Positions 1-11,370 of a stretch of DNA of 64,000 nucleotides are shown one piece after another. A program made the position numbers and the translations under genes. Under the pieces are notes generated by a model. That model saw only the letters and a program-made list of their open reading frames with translations, did not search any database and was not told the DNA's origin. The DNA comes from Rhabditophanes sp. KR3021. Taxonomy: Eukaryota > Nematoda > Chromadorea > Rhabditida > Alloionematidae. The stretch is taken from positions 11,036,001-11,100,000 of the forward strand of contig CAUJLY010000006.1 of the NCBI GenBank assembly GCA_963281155.1. The letters run 5' to 3'. Every line of letters starts with the position of its first letter. The stretch's first letter is position 1.

Positions 1-120
1 CAAACGAAAATGAGATGATATTATTATTTATTAACTAATTCTAATAAAAACAAAAAGATACTAAAGTTAAAAAATAAGATGATATCAAGAAGGATAAGGA
101 TATGTTCATTTGCGCTTGAC

Positions 121-1653
121 TCATCTTCTTCTTTTGGTGATGTTCTTTGAAATATTCATCGGTATATTTTTGATACAGATTTCCGAATTACATTGGCATT
201 TAATGTATGAAAGAGATTTTCCCTTTTTTGGAAGCTCACAATCGTAATAATTAATTGTGATCTCCTCGCCTATAAAAATGTCACGCTTAGCAAAGAATGC
301 AACTCGGTGGTATTCATCATTTTTAAGCTTGGAATATATGGCTTTAATTTCGGAATTCGGATCACAGGCGTGATTCGCAAAACGACTTTCATTGCAATAT
401 GTGCTGGCATCAATGTGATATTTGGTAGTATTTTTGTCACCTGACATGTAGTCCATGCCAAAAATGTAATTATTTCCCATTAGTTCTCTCTTTATAGCTG
501 TTTCCTCATCAATGACTTCGCCAACGTATTCACAAATTAGCTCTCCTCTTTTGATGTGACCTCCGCTTAATAAACCCCATCCTTTATCTTGAGTTTTGTA
601 AATGACAAGTGGAACCCTTCTACCTTTATCCGCAACAATGGTTGGACATGGGCTAATCAGACATTTACATTTATCACTACATTCCATGCAAACATTTTTA
701 ACAGTATAGTCTACATCGTTTTCATCAAAATGTTCTTTCATGCCTCCACAATAATCAGAGGCTGTAGTAGCAACACAATTTGTACAATGCTCGATTTCTG
801 TGTTGGTTTCGAAATCTTTGGAAATGTCTTGATGAATTATATTAGCGGATATGTAATGAAACAAAGGTACCACTTCAAAGTCGTTCCAATTGACAATGTA
901 AACAGGAGTCTTGTAAAATAATTGAGATTTTCTAATCACTCTTTCCATATTCAATTCAGTTTCATAAAAAGACTTAAACATTGCTTTTTCAGCACCATTA
1001 TTAGGGAACTTTACGTAATTTTTGGGCTTTTTCCTCAAAGAACGATATATGTCCTTCAAAATCTCTGATTTTTCTTCAAATTTTTCGATAGCTTTTTCAC
1101 AGTTAATTAAGTTTGAACGTGGTTCAATTGTTGATTCGATGAAGTCGTAGTTTTGCCATTTAACGAGATACTTGCCCTAAATAATTAATTACAAATCTAT
1201 CAATTAATAAATTACCTTATCTTCTGCAATGATATCATCAACAATGTATGATGGACCCTCGCTAACGAGCTTTGTGGAAATATGGGTTTTTCTTCGTTCA
1301 GTGAGAATTCTTTCCTTTTCTAAATTACAGTTATTAATTCATGCTGTAATTATTAGCTACTTACTCAATGTCGAGGATCCTAATGGTGTGTCTTCAGTAT
1401 TTAAATTATATCCGTTTATGCGTGCCGTTGAAACATCAAGCGTTAGACGTTCAAGTTCCGATGTGAATACTTTGTTAGAACTAATTAGAGGAATTATTTG
1501 TGAGTCACAATTTTCTCCTCCGCTGGAAAGTGTTTCGTTTTGCAACCGTGGACTTTTGCGAAGGCATTGTGTTTTTTTAATAGCATTACTCGCAACTTGC
1601 AGACGTCTTGAGTATCTACGATTATTCATAGATTCGTTAACTAAAACCGCCAT
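121..1653 (-). CDS. SUV39-type histone H3K9 methyltransferase (chromodomain + SET)
   Basis: Three exons join in frame: 1653-1365, 1319-1216 and 1176-121, with GT-AG introns of 45 and 39 bp, giving 482 aa. Residues 1-120 are basic and low in complexity. Residues about 121-165 form a chromodomain (YIVDDIIAED..KYLVKWQNYD..IEP..NL). A pre-SET cysteine cluster lies near 262-308, and the SET domain at about 320-443 contains KGWGL, GELICEYVGE, RFANHACDP (396-404) and GEEITINYYD. A post-SET CxCxxxxC sits at 458-465. Chromodomain plus pre-SET/SET/post-SET is the SUV39H/Su(var)3-9 architecture, which methylates H3K9 in heterochromatin. The invariant NHxC and the final Tyr are present, so it is probably active. 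ATG 1653 is the first in-frame Met; a TTTTAG acceptor at 1682-1681 could be the trans-splice site. The chromodomain has Ile where WEP is usual. Confidence 0.88.
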
Positions 1654-1683
1654 GGATGAAAATCTCACGTGTGCCCAAACCTA

Positions 1684-2590
1684 AAATAGTATAATACAGA
1701 AATGAATGGTCGATAACGAGAATTCACGAATATAATCGATTCGATAAGTATAAATAACTACTACTTTGTAACAATTTTAGTTAATGAAAAGATGATCATA
1801 TAAGAAGCGATTTTAGATAGTATGCCACCAACAAACGCCCATTTTTATACTTTTTTGTAATACAACAAATGCCTTGCTGTTTTGCCCGCCTTTATTTTGT
1901 ATCTATACTGACATGGACAGATTACCAAGTAAATCTATGTGTTTTAAATTTTATATCTGCATATACACATATGCAGTATAGTGAACATATACCTAGATTG
2001 TGGTAATATGCAGTGAATTTGACTGAAAATAAAAAATCAAACTCTATACCGAAGACTAAAAAGTTTAAATACTCAAATCCAAATCATTTGATTCTTTGAT
2101 TAATAAAATTTATTTTTGTTTTCATTGGACATGTTCTCCAACAAAAATATTAAAAGTATTTGAAACCAACATTTTTTGAATTTCTTTTTGGACCCATTTT
2201 ATCATTTATGACATTCAATTAAATATTTTTATTAAAAAATAATATCGTCGCCTACATTCTTTAGAACAATATCATAAAGTCAATCGGAAACAAACCTTGG
2301 CCCACTACAAAATGAACATAGCTGCCAAAGCAAGTGCTTTTCAAATTTAATCTTATTTGCACCAAACTTAACTCAGTTACAACTAATATTAACGCGTAAC
2401 TCCTCCATGACAGTCGTTTTAATGTGCATCTAAGGGAACTTCGATGGAAACTATCTAGTTTTACATAATACAAGTCAAACACTTAGTTTGATTCCTCCAA
2501 TCAACCGCTTTTTGCCTATGTAATTTAAGCTATATGTGATCCAAAGTGACTACTTGCGCAGTATTTTAGTCCTCCAGCCTAAATTTACAG
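1684..2590. other. intergenic, no supported gene
   Basis: AT-rich sequence. A short plus-strand open stretch near 2250-2350 resembles coding sequence but has no start, splice support or recognisable motif. A 23-nt word at 2168-2190 recurs exactly at 7697-7719. Confidence 0.5.
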
Positions 2591-2756
2591 TTTTAGCCCG
2601 ACACTGATTGATATATGGAGTGGCGATAGTGAATGTGTTGAAAGAAAGATGCAGCGATATGGGTGTGTGTTAGACGAAAAGGGAATTTGTAACTGTGAAA
2701 CAAGATGTAAAAGAACTACTTTATTAACACTGATCAAAATGACCTGTTACATATAA
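2591..2756 (+). pseudogene. orphan cysteine-rich exon or gene relic
   Basis: An open frame follows a good acceptor (ATTTACAG ending at 2590) and runs to a stop at 2754-2756. Its translation includes IWSGDSECVERK and a regular cysteine pattern, C-x9-C-x7-C-x-C-x3-C, with Cys codons at 2634, 2664, 2688, 2694 and 2706. A GTAAAA donor at 2707 would end the exon at the last cysteine. The spacing looks like a small disulfide-rich extracellular domain, but I do not recognise the family. No partner exons were found within a few hundred bases, so it is either a relic or one exon of a gene with unusually long introns. Confidence 0.35.
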
Positions 2757-3334
2757 TGGCGTTGTGAGACAATGGTTGGTACAATGATATATAGAGATAT
2801 GACATGATGGTGATTATGGCGTATCCGGCAGTAACAATTAATTGAGCGAAATTATTGTGATTATAGTGAAGGTTTTTTGAAAGTCTTACACTTATTTTTT
2901 GATCTTTATTTTTGCAAATTCATCTAAATAAACTACCTAATTAGGCGAACTTTATTATGCATTATTTATTTTTATACTAAACAAAGAGTCCCGGTCTTTG
3001 ATAGCAAACGGAAAATGGATGATGGATTGCTCGCTATATTTTAGATTAAAGACGCCAAATTGGCATAATTATAATTTTGCTTACCGATTATACCGAAATT
3101 TATACGAACTATTGTTAACTATCTTTTTTACAAATTGTTGTTTATTAAATTTGAAAATGTATGATCACTTTTCAACTCATTAAGGATTAGAAAATATTTG
3201 AGTTGACTATCTCATTTATAAAGTCATTTTTAACTTTATAAATTATGATTTTTAGTACATAACTCAAAGTTATAATTTGGGAGAAATATTAGGATCTGTA
3301 AGTTGATTTGCATTCAAGCTTTTTTAGACTAATT
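2757..3334. other. intergenic, nothing recognised
   Basis: AT-rich spacer with no coding frame, RNA gene or repeat that I can support. Confidence 0.5.
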
Positions 3335-3881
3335 TGTACCTCAGAATGACTCTAAAGAAAGGAACTGAATCTGGAGCATTTAAACAAAAGTCTGAAACAG
3401 GAGCTCACGGGAGATTCGCTCTTATAAAGATTGCTCCACCTAAGACGGAAATCAAGAAAGTTGTCGCTAAGTCAGAACCTAACAAAAAGACTGCTACCGG
3501 TATAGTTAAAAAAGCCGCTCCAACCAAAATAGCACCAACAGCTGAAAAGAAAAAAGTCACTGCAGGCAAGAAAATTTTAGCTGCTTCAGTCAAAAAAGCA
3601 CACCACCTAAGAAAGTTGGTGCTACTAAAGCTGATAAGAACCTACAGCCAAGAAAGAAGTTAAAGTTAAATACAACTGTTCCAGTCGCTGAAAAGAAAGC
3701 TGTCTCAGCTAAAAAAGTCGCTCCTATTCTAGTACCCTAAGCCAATAAACGTCATTCAAAAAAAGTATCTACAGTCAAAAAAACGATTGAAAAGAAAGCT
3801 AAGGTAGCAGCTCCATCAGCCAAAAAAGCTACACTCGCTAAAAAAGCAGCTCCAAAGAAAACTATTGCCAAGTCCACATAA
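3335..3881 (+). pseudogene. histone H1 pseudogene (3' part)
   Basis: The frame opens with the end of the linker-histone globular domain (LKKGTESGAFKQKSETGAHG, matching the H1 pattern LKKxVxxGxLxQxKGTGASG). It continues into a Lys/Ala/Pro-rich tail with AKK/APKK repeats ending at a TAA at 3879-3881. The frame is broken by a small indel near 3600, a one-base loss near 3640 and an in-frame stop near 3737, while the tail composition persists across all three breaks. The N-terminal half of the globular domain is missing; an acceptor-like TTTTTTAG lies just upstream (3316-3325). This is a decayed copy of a histone H1 gene, not a functional histone. Confidence 0.8.
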
Positions 3882-4730
3882 GTTCGTTATCTCCATTCTT
3901 AAACATGTGATTTGATCTCAACTTTTCTCAATTGTCCATCAAAAATCACCAATATCATATTCCTCATGCTTTTGCTTACTTTCTCTTTATATAAAAAGGA
4001 AAATGGTCTAATAGGTGGTCTTGGATACTAGGTCTTTTTAAAGTGAATATAAACAATTTTAATAATTATCTTATTTTATCTAAAACTTTCTTGGGACGAG
4101 TATTCATTTTATTGTATGTTTTTTTTATTAAAATCAAATAATAATATGTGCAAGTTATTGTTGATGTGTTGAATTGTCAAAAGCCGATTTGAGCGCGAAA
4201 AACATGCATAGTCTATGATTATGTAGGGCGCCATTTTTATTAAAAATAAGCAGTATATGGTCTCTTGCTTGTTACACTACTTTTATCTAAACTATAAAAG
4301 AACAAGGAATATTACTTAATCACTTTCTTCAATAGAACGGTAGATATACTTTTTCTTACATAATCAAATTTAATTTGCATATGCACAGACATGTCATCTA
4401 TTTGTTCCGCACAATTATCATATATTGTCGATAATCAGAAAACCCTAATCGACAGAAGGTACTAAAATAAATGGATCCAAGCACACATAAAAGCAATTGA
4501 ATAAAATTATATTTTTCCTTAGTTTTGACCGGCAAACGGAAACTTTAATTCAATATTCATCATGCGGTGAAATATTATCAGCAAACTTAAAACTAAGGCT
4601 CTAGAACGTGTTAACTGGCATGTTTTTAGTAGTGGAAAGAGCAAGACTTATTGGATATAAGCATAGGATTATGATGCTGGATTTGGATCACTTTCTCAAA
4701 TTTTCGTGCAAAACAAAATTTCTGGAAATG
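3882..4730. other. intergenic, nothing recognised
   Basis: AT-rich spacer between the H1 pseudogene and a possible coding relic. I see no supported feature. Confidence 0.5.
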
Positions 4731-5010
4731 TCAAAGACTCTTAAGCAAATGCGAGATACCATTCTTGTCAGTGATCAAGTATAGGTCTGAATTGATCATG
4801 TGTTCAGCCAACTCTTCGGACCATTCCTGTTGAGAAGGTAGAATCTTGAAGAGGACTTTGGTGCTTCCTAGGTCTTTAACGATAGGTTGATGGTTCAATA
4901 TATTCTGAGAATCCAGTGCTGGGTGAATGGTATCCGTGACAATACATACAAAGAATGGCTAAAGATTCCGATGACACCGCATCTAAACACTTGGAAAGAG
5001 ACATACAAAT
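4731..5010 (-). pseudogene. possible coding relic, family unknown
   Basis: This patch is noticeably richer in GC than its surroundings and reads like protein on the minus strand. One frame is open from 4940 to a stop at 4733-4731 (69 codons, including LPSQQEWSEELAEHM and LITDKNG). An adjoining upstream frame (PANLYVSFQVFRCG...) ends in a stop where the first frame begins, as expected after a frameshift. There is no ATG, intron border or known motif. A competing plus-strand frame covers the same bases, so strand assignment is uncertain. Confidence 0.25.
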
Positions 5011-5659
5011 TGGCTGGCAGAGGTTTTTATGTACTTGTTATGTTAGTTAGAGAGATCATCTTTTGGCAAATCGTTTACTCTAATTTTATAAAACTTTTCC
5101 CTGGAAATATACATTTTGTTTGCACTTACTGTTGAAAGGCTGACCAAAGGTTCTTACTTCTTTGCTCAAACAATGACTAACAAAACCTTTTTTAATCAAA
5201 GTAAGACTGATTTTGCAAGCAAATCCTTAATATAAACAGTAGGCAAATAAGCATAGAAACATAAAATATAAATAATCTTAAATTCTAATTATACAACACT
5301 TGCACATTGATCCCAAAAGCAAAGTATTTTAAATCGAAAGAACAAAATTAGCAAAAGCATGAATTTGCACGAATAGTTTGTCAATATATGACTTAAATAT
5401 ATCATTGCACAAGTTAAGAGTTTAAAAAAAGATGAAAACTTAGTATAATTTAATCACTAATAAATTGCATGCGAATGACTTAATATCTAATAGCATATCA
5501 ATTGTTATCAGTATGTTCAAAATAGAAAGTTCTTCATAAGTAAACATAAGATTAGATAGGACAAACAAAAATATTATCAAGGTTACCTTTTGTCTCTGTG
5601 AGTTTATAAAAAGACATTTTGAACAAAAACATCATTATTACAAAACTGCTGATGTCAAC
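5011..5659. other. P450 upstream region
   Basis: AT-rich sequence. A TATA-like element (TTTATAAAAAG, about 5603-5613) lies some 50 bp before the P450 start codon. Nothing else is recognised. Confidence 0.4.
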
Positions 5660-7369
5660 ATGTTGATTTTATTGCTTACATTATTGATATCTCTATACCT
5701 TTTTTATGATTTGTATTGGAAAAGAAGGAATTTGCCTCCAGGACCAACACCGCTTCCGATAGTAGGTAAATTTAGTTTTTCTAAATACAAATGTGAGTGC
5801 ATACTTATACGTTTTAGGCAACCTTCATACCATTGCTCATTATTCGCCAGGGTATCAAGCGTTTATTAACTGGAAGAATCAGGTAACTATCATTAGTTAA
5901 GAATGCTTAGCATTTTAAAATGTTCCAAAATATTATTACTGCGTATATTTTTAGTTTGGACCAATTTATACCTACTGGCAAGGTAGTGTCCCAATTGTTG
6001 TTTTTGCTGATTACGAATCAATGAACGAAGCTTTTGTTAAGCAGGGAGACAAATTTGCTGGACGTGAAATATTTGAAGATATGACAAAGGTGATGAGAGG
6101 AGGATTTACGGGAGTGTTCTTCGCTAGAGATGATCTATGGAGTCCAACAAGACGTTTTGCGTTACATACGTTAAGAAATTTGGGATTTGGAAAAAATATT
6201 CTTGAAGAAAAAGTAATTAATGTTACAGTTGGACTGATAGAAAATATTAAAAGAGATTCAAACACCGATAGTGGTGTAGTTGATATTATAAGACACGTCA
6301 ATATATGTGTAGGCAGTGTCATTAATAATCTTCTGTTCGGGTATAACTTCGATGGTGAAAAAACTAAGGATTTCCAAAGACTTAAGAAAATTTTAGACCA
6401 AAACACTATACTTATCCAAGCTCCATTGAGTTTAATAATATTTCCTTTTTACAAATACGTAAAAAACATTCCATTCTTCAAACAAAAGGCAGATGAAATG
6501 ATATCAAATCAGGCCACATTATTTGAGTTCTTCAAAAAACAAATTGCAGAACACATAGCTCATCATGATCCAGACCAAGAACCAACAGATTTTGTAAGTG
6601 CATTTTTGAAAGAGAAGGAAAGGGAAGAAAGGGAAAATGTTGTCAATGGGGACTTTAATCTAAATCAACTTGCCTCTGTTGTGAACGATATTTGGATTGC
6701 TGGGATGGAGACAACAATTACCACTACTTTGTTTCTTACGCTATACATGCTTCACAATACACAAATACAAGACAAACTGCATGCTGAACTTGATTGTGTA
6801 ATCGGCTCTAATCGAGTTATCACAACAGCAGATAAAAGCAATCTCATTTACACACAAGCTGTAATTAATGTAAGTAAACATACACATTATATAATATTCA
6901 AATACTTTCAAGGAGTGTCAAAGACTAGTTAATTTACTACCGGCAAATTTATCACACGTTTGTACGGAAGACTCAATTGTTATGGGTCATAAAATTAAGA
7001 AAAACACTGTCGTTGTCCCTCAGATTAGTTGCATGTTATTTGATGAAAAAGTTTTTCCAAATCCCGAAGAGTTCAACCCCGAACGTTGGATTGATGAAGA
7101 GGGTAAACTTAGAAAGTTCAATGAATTTATGCCTTTCAGTATTGGTAAAAGACAGTGTCTAGGTATGAATAAAAATGATGGGTAGTAATAATAATTTTTC
7201 AGGTGAATCACTGAGTAAAATGGAGCTTTTCGTTATAATTGCCAATCTGTATAATAACTTCAAATTTATTTCATCTGATGCAGATGGAAAACTTCCAAGC
7301 TATGAAAAAATCCCAGGTATCACTGTTTCATTTAAACCATTTACTGTCAAAGTTGTAAATCGTTATTAA
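5660..7369 (+). CDS. cytochrome P450 (CYP2-clan-like, nematode)
   Basis: Five exons: 5660-5765, 5818-5882, 5955-6869, 6913-7162 and 7203-7369. All introns have GT...AG borders and the product is 500 aa, normal for a microsomal P450. Visible features: an N-terminal membrane anchor (residues 1-20), the proline hinge [10 protein letters not shown], the C-helix WxxxR (W119/R123), the I-helix oxygen-binding motif AGMETT (306-311), ExxR as ECQR (363-366), the meander FNPERW, and the haem loop [10 protein letters not shown] with ligand Cys444. All catalytic landmarks are intact. It should be an ER haem monooxygenase acting on xenobiotics, fatty acids or sterols; the substrate is unknown. The PPGPxPLPIVGN hinge resembles nematode CYP33/34/35-type enzymes, which are often xenobiotic-inducible. 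Confidence 0.92.
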
Positions 7370-8232
7370 TTATAAATAAACATGAACTGACTAGTTTCGA
7401 AAAACCACAATGATATTTCGTAATATTTATTAATAACACTTTTTTAATCTATTTTTGTACATTCGGTTTAACTAAAAATATGAGTTTGTTTTAATATCTC
7501 ACGATTCTGAAAATAAGATTTTCCCCTGGAAATTTTTTCATTTAAAACATATTGTTTTTCCGCATGCAACTTAGTGTCTACTTTGTTGCTCTAAAATTTT
7601 ATTAATCATGCAAAATAATCTCTGGGACATATTTTCTTTTCATATATTAAACAAACGAAATTTGTTCCTGGTAGATTAAACAAAGATATTATTGTGAACA
7701 TTTTTTGAATTTCTTTTTGTTCACATCCGAAACTTGTTTTTCAAATTTATCATCATTGTATTTTAATAATTATCATTGCATGTTAATTTCCTGAACATGA
7801 TTAAAGAAGTATTGTTTGATAAAAATGTAAAAGCACTTCCTTACAAAATTGATAAAAAATCTTCAGGAACATTTTTAGTACACTAACTTCATTCAAATAG
7901 ATTCCGTGAAAAGGTGAGCAATTATAATGAGTGGATGGCTTTAAAATTTAATAATGTATTTAGGCTTGACTAAGTGTGTCAACGATCTTTAACCAAATGA
8001 AAGCCGTTTAAACTCCAGCAAATTATTTTTTAGATGTTCCACGAAGCTTGTGTTTAATACTTCAATTATAACTCTAATTTATATTTTGTAATATATTGTG
8101 TGTTTTAATAAAAACATTAGTGAAACGAGTGTGTTATTTATTACGGAAAAGCTTAAGGTTTATTAAGAGAATCTTTCACGGCGGTAATAAACACTATAAA
8201 TTACTTATTCATTTTAAATATTATAGTGGCCA
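7370..8232. other. intergenic, nothing recognised
   Basis: AT-rich spacer. The 23-nt word at 7697-7719 is identical to 2168-2190 and sits here inside a short inverted repeat (TGTGAACA/TGTTCACA). A CACTATAAAT element near 8190 is a plausible TATA box for the next receptor gene. Confidence 0.45.
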
Positions 8233-9217
8233 ATGACAACTAATTACCTAGATGATATTATCTTATTGCTTTGGGAGGTCATTTCAATAACGTTGCAAAG
8301 TTTATTCTGTTTCTTTATTCTATTTCAAATGTTTAAGAAACATGAAACATATACAAACGGATTTTTTGTAATTTTGCTTGTAAACAATTTCTTTTCCACA
8401 ATTAATTCCACGATTAATGCAGTTTCTGAAAGATTGCCAAATTTGGGGGTTTTAGTAGATGAAATTCATAATATTAAATGTATTACAACAATTGCTTTAA
8501 TTTATGAATCAGTTACAGTATGTTACTTGTGCTTAAGTGGTTCATTGCTAGCCTTTAATCGGTTTTTCGCCCTTAATCATAATCCTATGAAGTATAATAA
8601 GGTAAGTCCTATATGTTGTCCTGTAAATAAATATCCCTTTATAGTATTTTTCAATAAGGAAAATAACCCTTTATTGTATGGGTTTAATGTTAATTTCATT
8701 ATCGAATGTTTTTATTCGGTTAGATGTAGCTACAGGTTATACATTAGTATATGGCAAAGTTGATATTTATCATATAAATAACATGAATCAGATCCAAACT
8801 TTTGTTCCGAGAATTGTCCAAGGCTCACTAATGCTTATAAGCTTTGCAATATCAACCATTTTAAATTATAGAAGCTTTTTGGCATACAAAACTCTGATTA
8901 AATCAAATGTATTCAAACCCGAACAGAAAAATTCTGAAAAAGTGTTCTTTTTTTGTTCAGTAGTTCAAAATGTTTGCGTTTTATTTCTCGTGACAGTACA
9001 TATATTTAGATTAATGACTTCTACATCAGCTCCTGCTAAACCAATAATTTTAATAAATGAAAATATTTGGATTTGGCTATCAACAATTATCATATTTAGT
9101 GACACATATTTCCTATTAATTTTTAAGTAAGTTTAAATTGCAATTATTTATGTAAATATTTTCAGCACAAACGTTAGAAAAGATTTTGTAGCATTTTACA
9201 CTTGTTCGACGAAGTAA
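8233..9217 (+). CDS. 7TM chemoreceptor (srx-like), first of tandem pair
   Basis: Exons 8233-8601, 8645-9126 and 9166-9217 encode 300 aa. Hydropathy shows seven membrane segments. The TM3 end reads LLAFNRFFALNHNPMKYNK, comparable to the NRxxAIxxPxxY of nematode srx-type receptors, and the short tail follows YFLLIF-NTNVRKDF. Exon borders match those of the next gene: an intron after MKYNK and another splitting the Asn after LLIF. A tandem duplication is therefore clear. The expected role is a G-protein-coupled chemosensory receptor in sensory neurons; the ligand is unknown. Family assignment within the nematode serpentine receptors is tentative. Confidence 0.82.
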
Positions 9218-9771
9218 ATATCAACTACACAAGTTCAAACGCAAACCTTCCATATTGATCAAAAGTAAATTAATCATTAAGTATTTTTAATTGGAACAAA
9301 AAACTATAGAACTATTAAATAAATTACCTGATATATTAATAACTTTATAAATAAAAAGTTAATTGAACAATCTATTGTATTTAATTACTTATGTGAGTGA
9401 GAAAATATAACAAAAATTTGTATATACTTATATTTTAAAATTTTACTCTCCGTATGAAATAAATACTTTCTTTGTACTCATAAACAACGATATTTTCCTT
9501 AGACTTAATAATCTTGATTTCACCATGTTCCTCATTCTTCAAAACATGTTAGTTATATTTTTCTAACATCACTCAATTTTTGTCATTAAAAAAAGTACCA
9601 TTGGCAATAATAGGTGCAGGAAGTATTTCATTTCGGAAAAACTTTAATACAAGTATTTTTTCAGAACATCCAACCCACAAATTTATGTAAAATAGTCAAT
9701 GATAATTATTAAAATGAACTCATTATTCATATCACATTGGAAACATATATTATTTTAATAATTCAATAAGA
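9218..9771. other. intergenic between paired receptors
   Basis: AT-rich spacer with no supported feature. Confidence 0.5.
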
Positions 9772-10805
9772 ATGCTATATGATATTTTGGATGACTTGAT
9801 ACTACTTGTTTTCAGTTCTATATCAACATTGCTTCAGAATTTATTCTTTTTCTTTATACTCGTAAAACTTATTAATAAGTCTGAAGCATATGCCGCAGGA
9901 TTTTATTCAATTTTAATGATTAGCAACTGCCTTTCTACATGTTATTTTATACTAACAACTGTAGCAGAAAGGTTTACAAATTTAAATATTTTCGCAGAAG
10001 AGATTAAAAGTATCGAATGGCTTCGGGAGTACGATATTTTGTTGCAAGTAATTTTAATTACTTATTTATGTTTTAACTGTTCTTTACTTGCCATTAATAG
10101 ATGGTGCGCAATTAATTTTCCTATGCAGTATAATCAAGTAAGTGTTATATATGTTTACATTTGTTTACGCTTCATAATTTTTCAGTATTTTTCTATAAAA
10201 AAAATATTTATTTATTGCACAGTTGTAATGTCCATTTCGTTATTAAATATTTATGGACGTTTAAATATAGAAACAGCTTATTTACCTGTGCCAGGCAAAA
10301 CTAATATTTATCATTTATATTACATTAATCAGAGTGGAGCATTTACGACGAGGATTATTCTAGCATTGCTAACATTAATAAGCTTTTTGATATCGACATT
10401 TTTTAATTACATGAGTGTTATAAAGTACAAGGACTTAATTAAAACAAATTCAAGCTATAAAAAATCTGAACGTGTATTCTTTTTTTATTCGCTTTTGCAA
10501 AATTTTTTGGTCTTATGTCAAGTTTTAACATATATTTACCGACTTATTGTTTCACTGAGTACTGAGAAACCAGCAATATTTCTAAGCGAAAATCTCTGGG
10601 CGTGGATCACAGTAGTGCTTGGGTGCAGTGAGTGTTACTTTCTTTTAATTTTTAAGTGAGTTTTAATTATAATGAGATAAAAAATGTTTTTAGCAAGGCC
10701 GTAAGAAACGATTTTATAGCTTTTTGTACTTGTTCGTCAAAAAAGACTATTTTTGGCACAAGAGTTCAAGTATTGGCATCTAATGCTAGTCAACGTCAGA
10801 AATAA
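9772..10805 (+). CDS. 7TM chemoreceptor (srx-like), second of tandem pair
   Basis: Exons 9772-10137, 10186-10655 and 10694-10805 encode 315 aa. It is paralogous to the upstream gene along its whole length: LLAINRWCAINFPMQYNQ at TM3, YFSIKK at the start of exon 2, YFLLIF-NKAVRNDF at the TM7 border, and the same two intron positions. The first intron (10138-10185) happens to be free of stops, so a single long open frame reads through it; paralogy shows it should be removed. The C-terminal tail is about 15 residues longer than in the first copy. Chemosensory receptor, ligand unknown. Confidence 0.82.
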
Positions 10806-11089
10806 CTGTTATTTTGTTCGGATATGCACGATTTCGATGGAGTTGATATTGATCACTTCGGAAACACAGTGATAATCATATATTAATACTGCAAAATACA
10901 ATAAGTTTGCAAATATATTTAAATTGGCAAAGTAATGTTTATTTTGATAAAGCAATTTTTTAAAAGTTCTATTTTAGTTTATGCAAATAAAAGCAATGAT
11001 TACTTTGAATTTGTGAAATTAAAACGATAAAGATAAATAGAAAAATTATTCTTTTAATTTGTATCGTATTATAAACTTAATGTTGAAAC

Positions 11090-11335
11090 TTGCATTTACA
11101 TGGAACTAAATTTTTACTCCGAACATATTCAGAACACTCATGTTGTGAGCACATCCCGAAACAGATTTGGGATGTACAACATAACAAACAATTTACATCA
11201 CCATTTCAGTGTAAAAATAAAGTAAATTTAAAGTGTATTTGTAAATTTAAGTTAGGAAACAACAGGCGTTTGTACAAAAGAACATGTATCAACAATACAA
11301 TTGCAATATATATAAATGTTGACAAAGCAGAATAA
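11090..11335 (+). pseudogene. cysteine-rich open frame, possible TIL-domain relic
   Basis: This 81-codon frame has no ATG. It contains six Cys and ends with KCICKFKLGNNRRLYKRTCI, reminiscent of the last part of a trypsin-inhibitor-like (TIL) domain (CxCxxGxxRxxxxxC). The N-terminal half lacks the usual cysteine spacing and there is no signal peptide in frame. It could be a decayed protease-inhibitor exon or chance. Confidence 0.25.
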
Positions 11336-11370
11336 ATAAAATAAGTCTTCTTTGTGACAAAAATAATTGT

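Noticed and set aside
1229..1684. 151-codon plus-strand frame
   Set aside because: It lies antisense to the first exons of the SUV39-like gene, whose minus-strand reading yields a chromodomain.
6011..6406. 131-codon minus-strand frame inside the P450
   Set aside because: Shadow of the P450 coding strand; no motif of its own.
7691..7725. Short inverted repeat with a 23-nt word shared with 2168-2190
   Set aside because: Low-complexity T-rich sequence; identity over 23 nt is not enough to call a repeat family.
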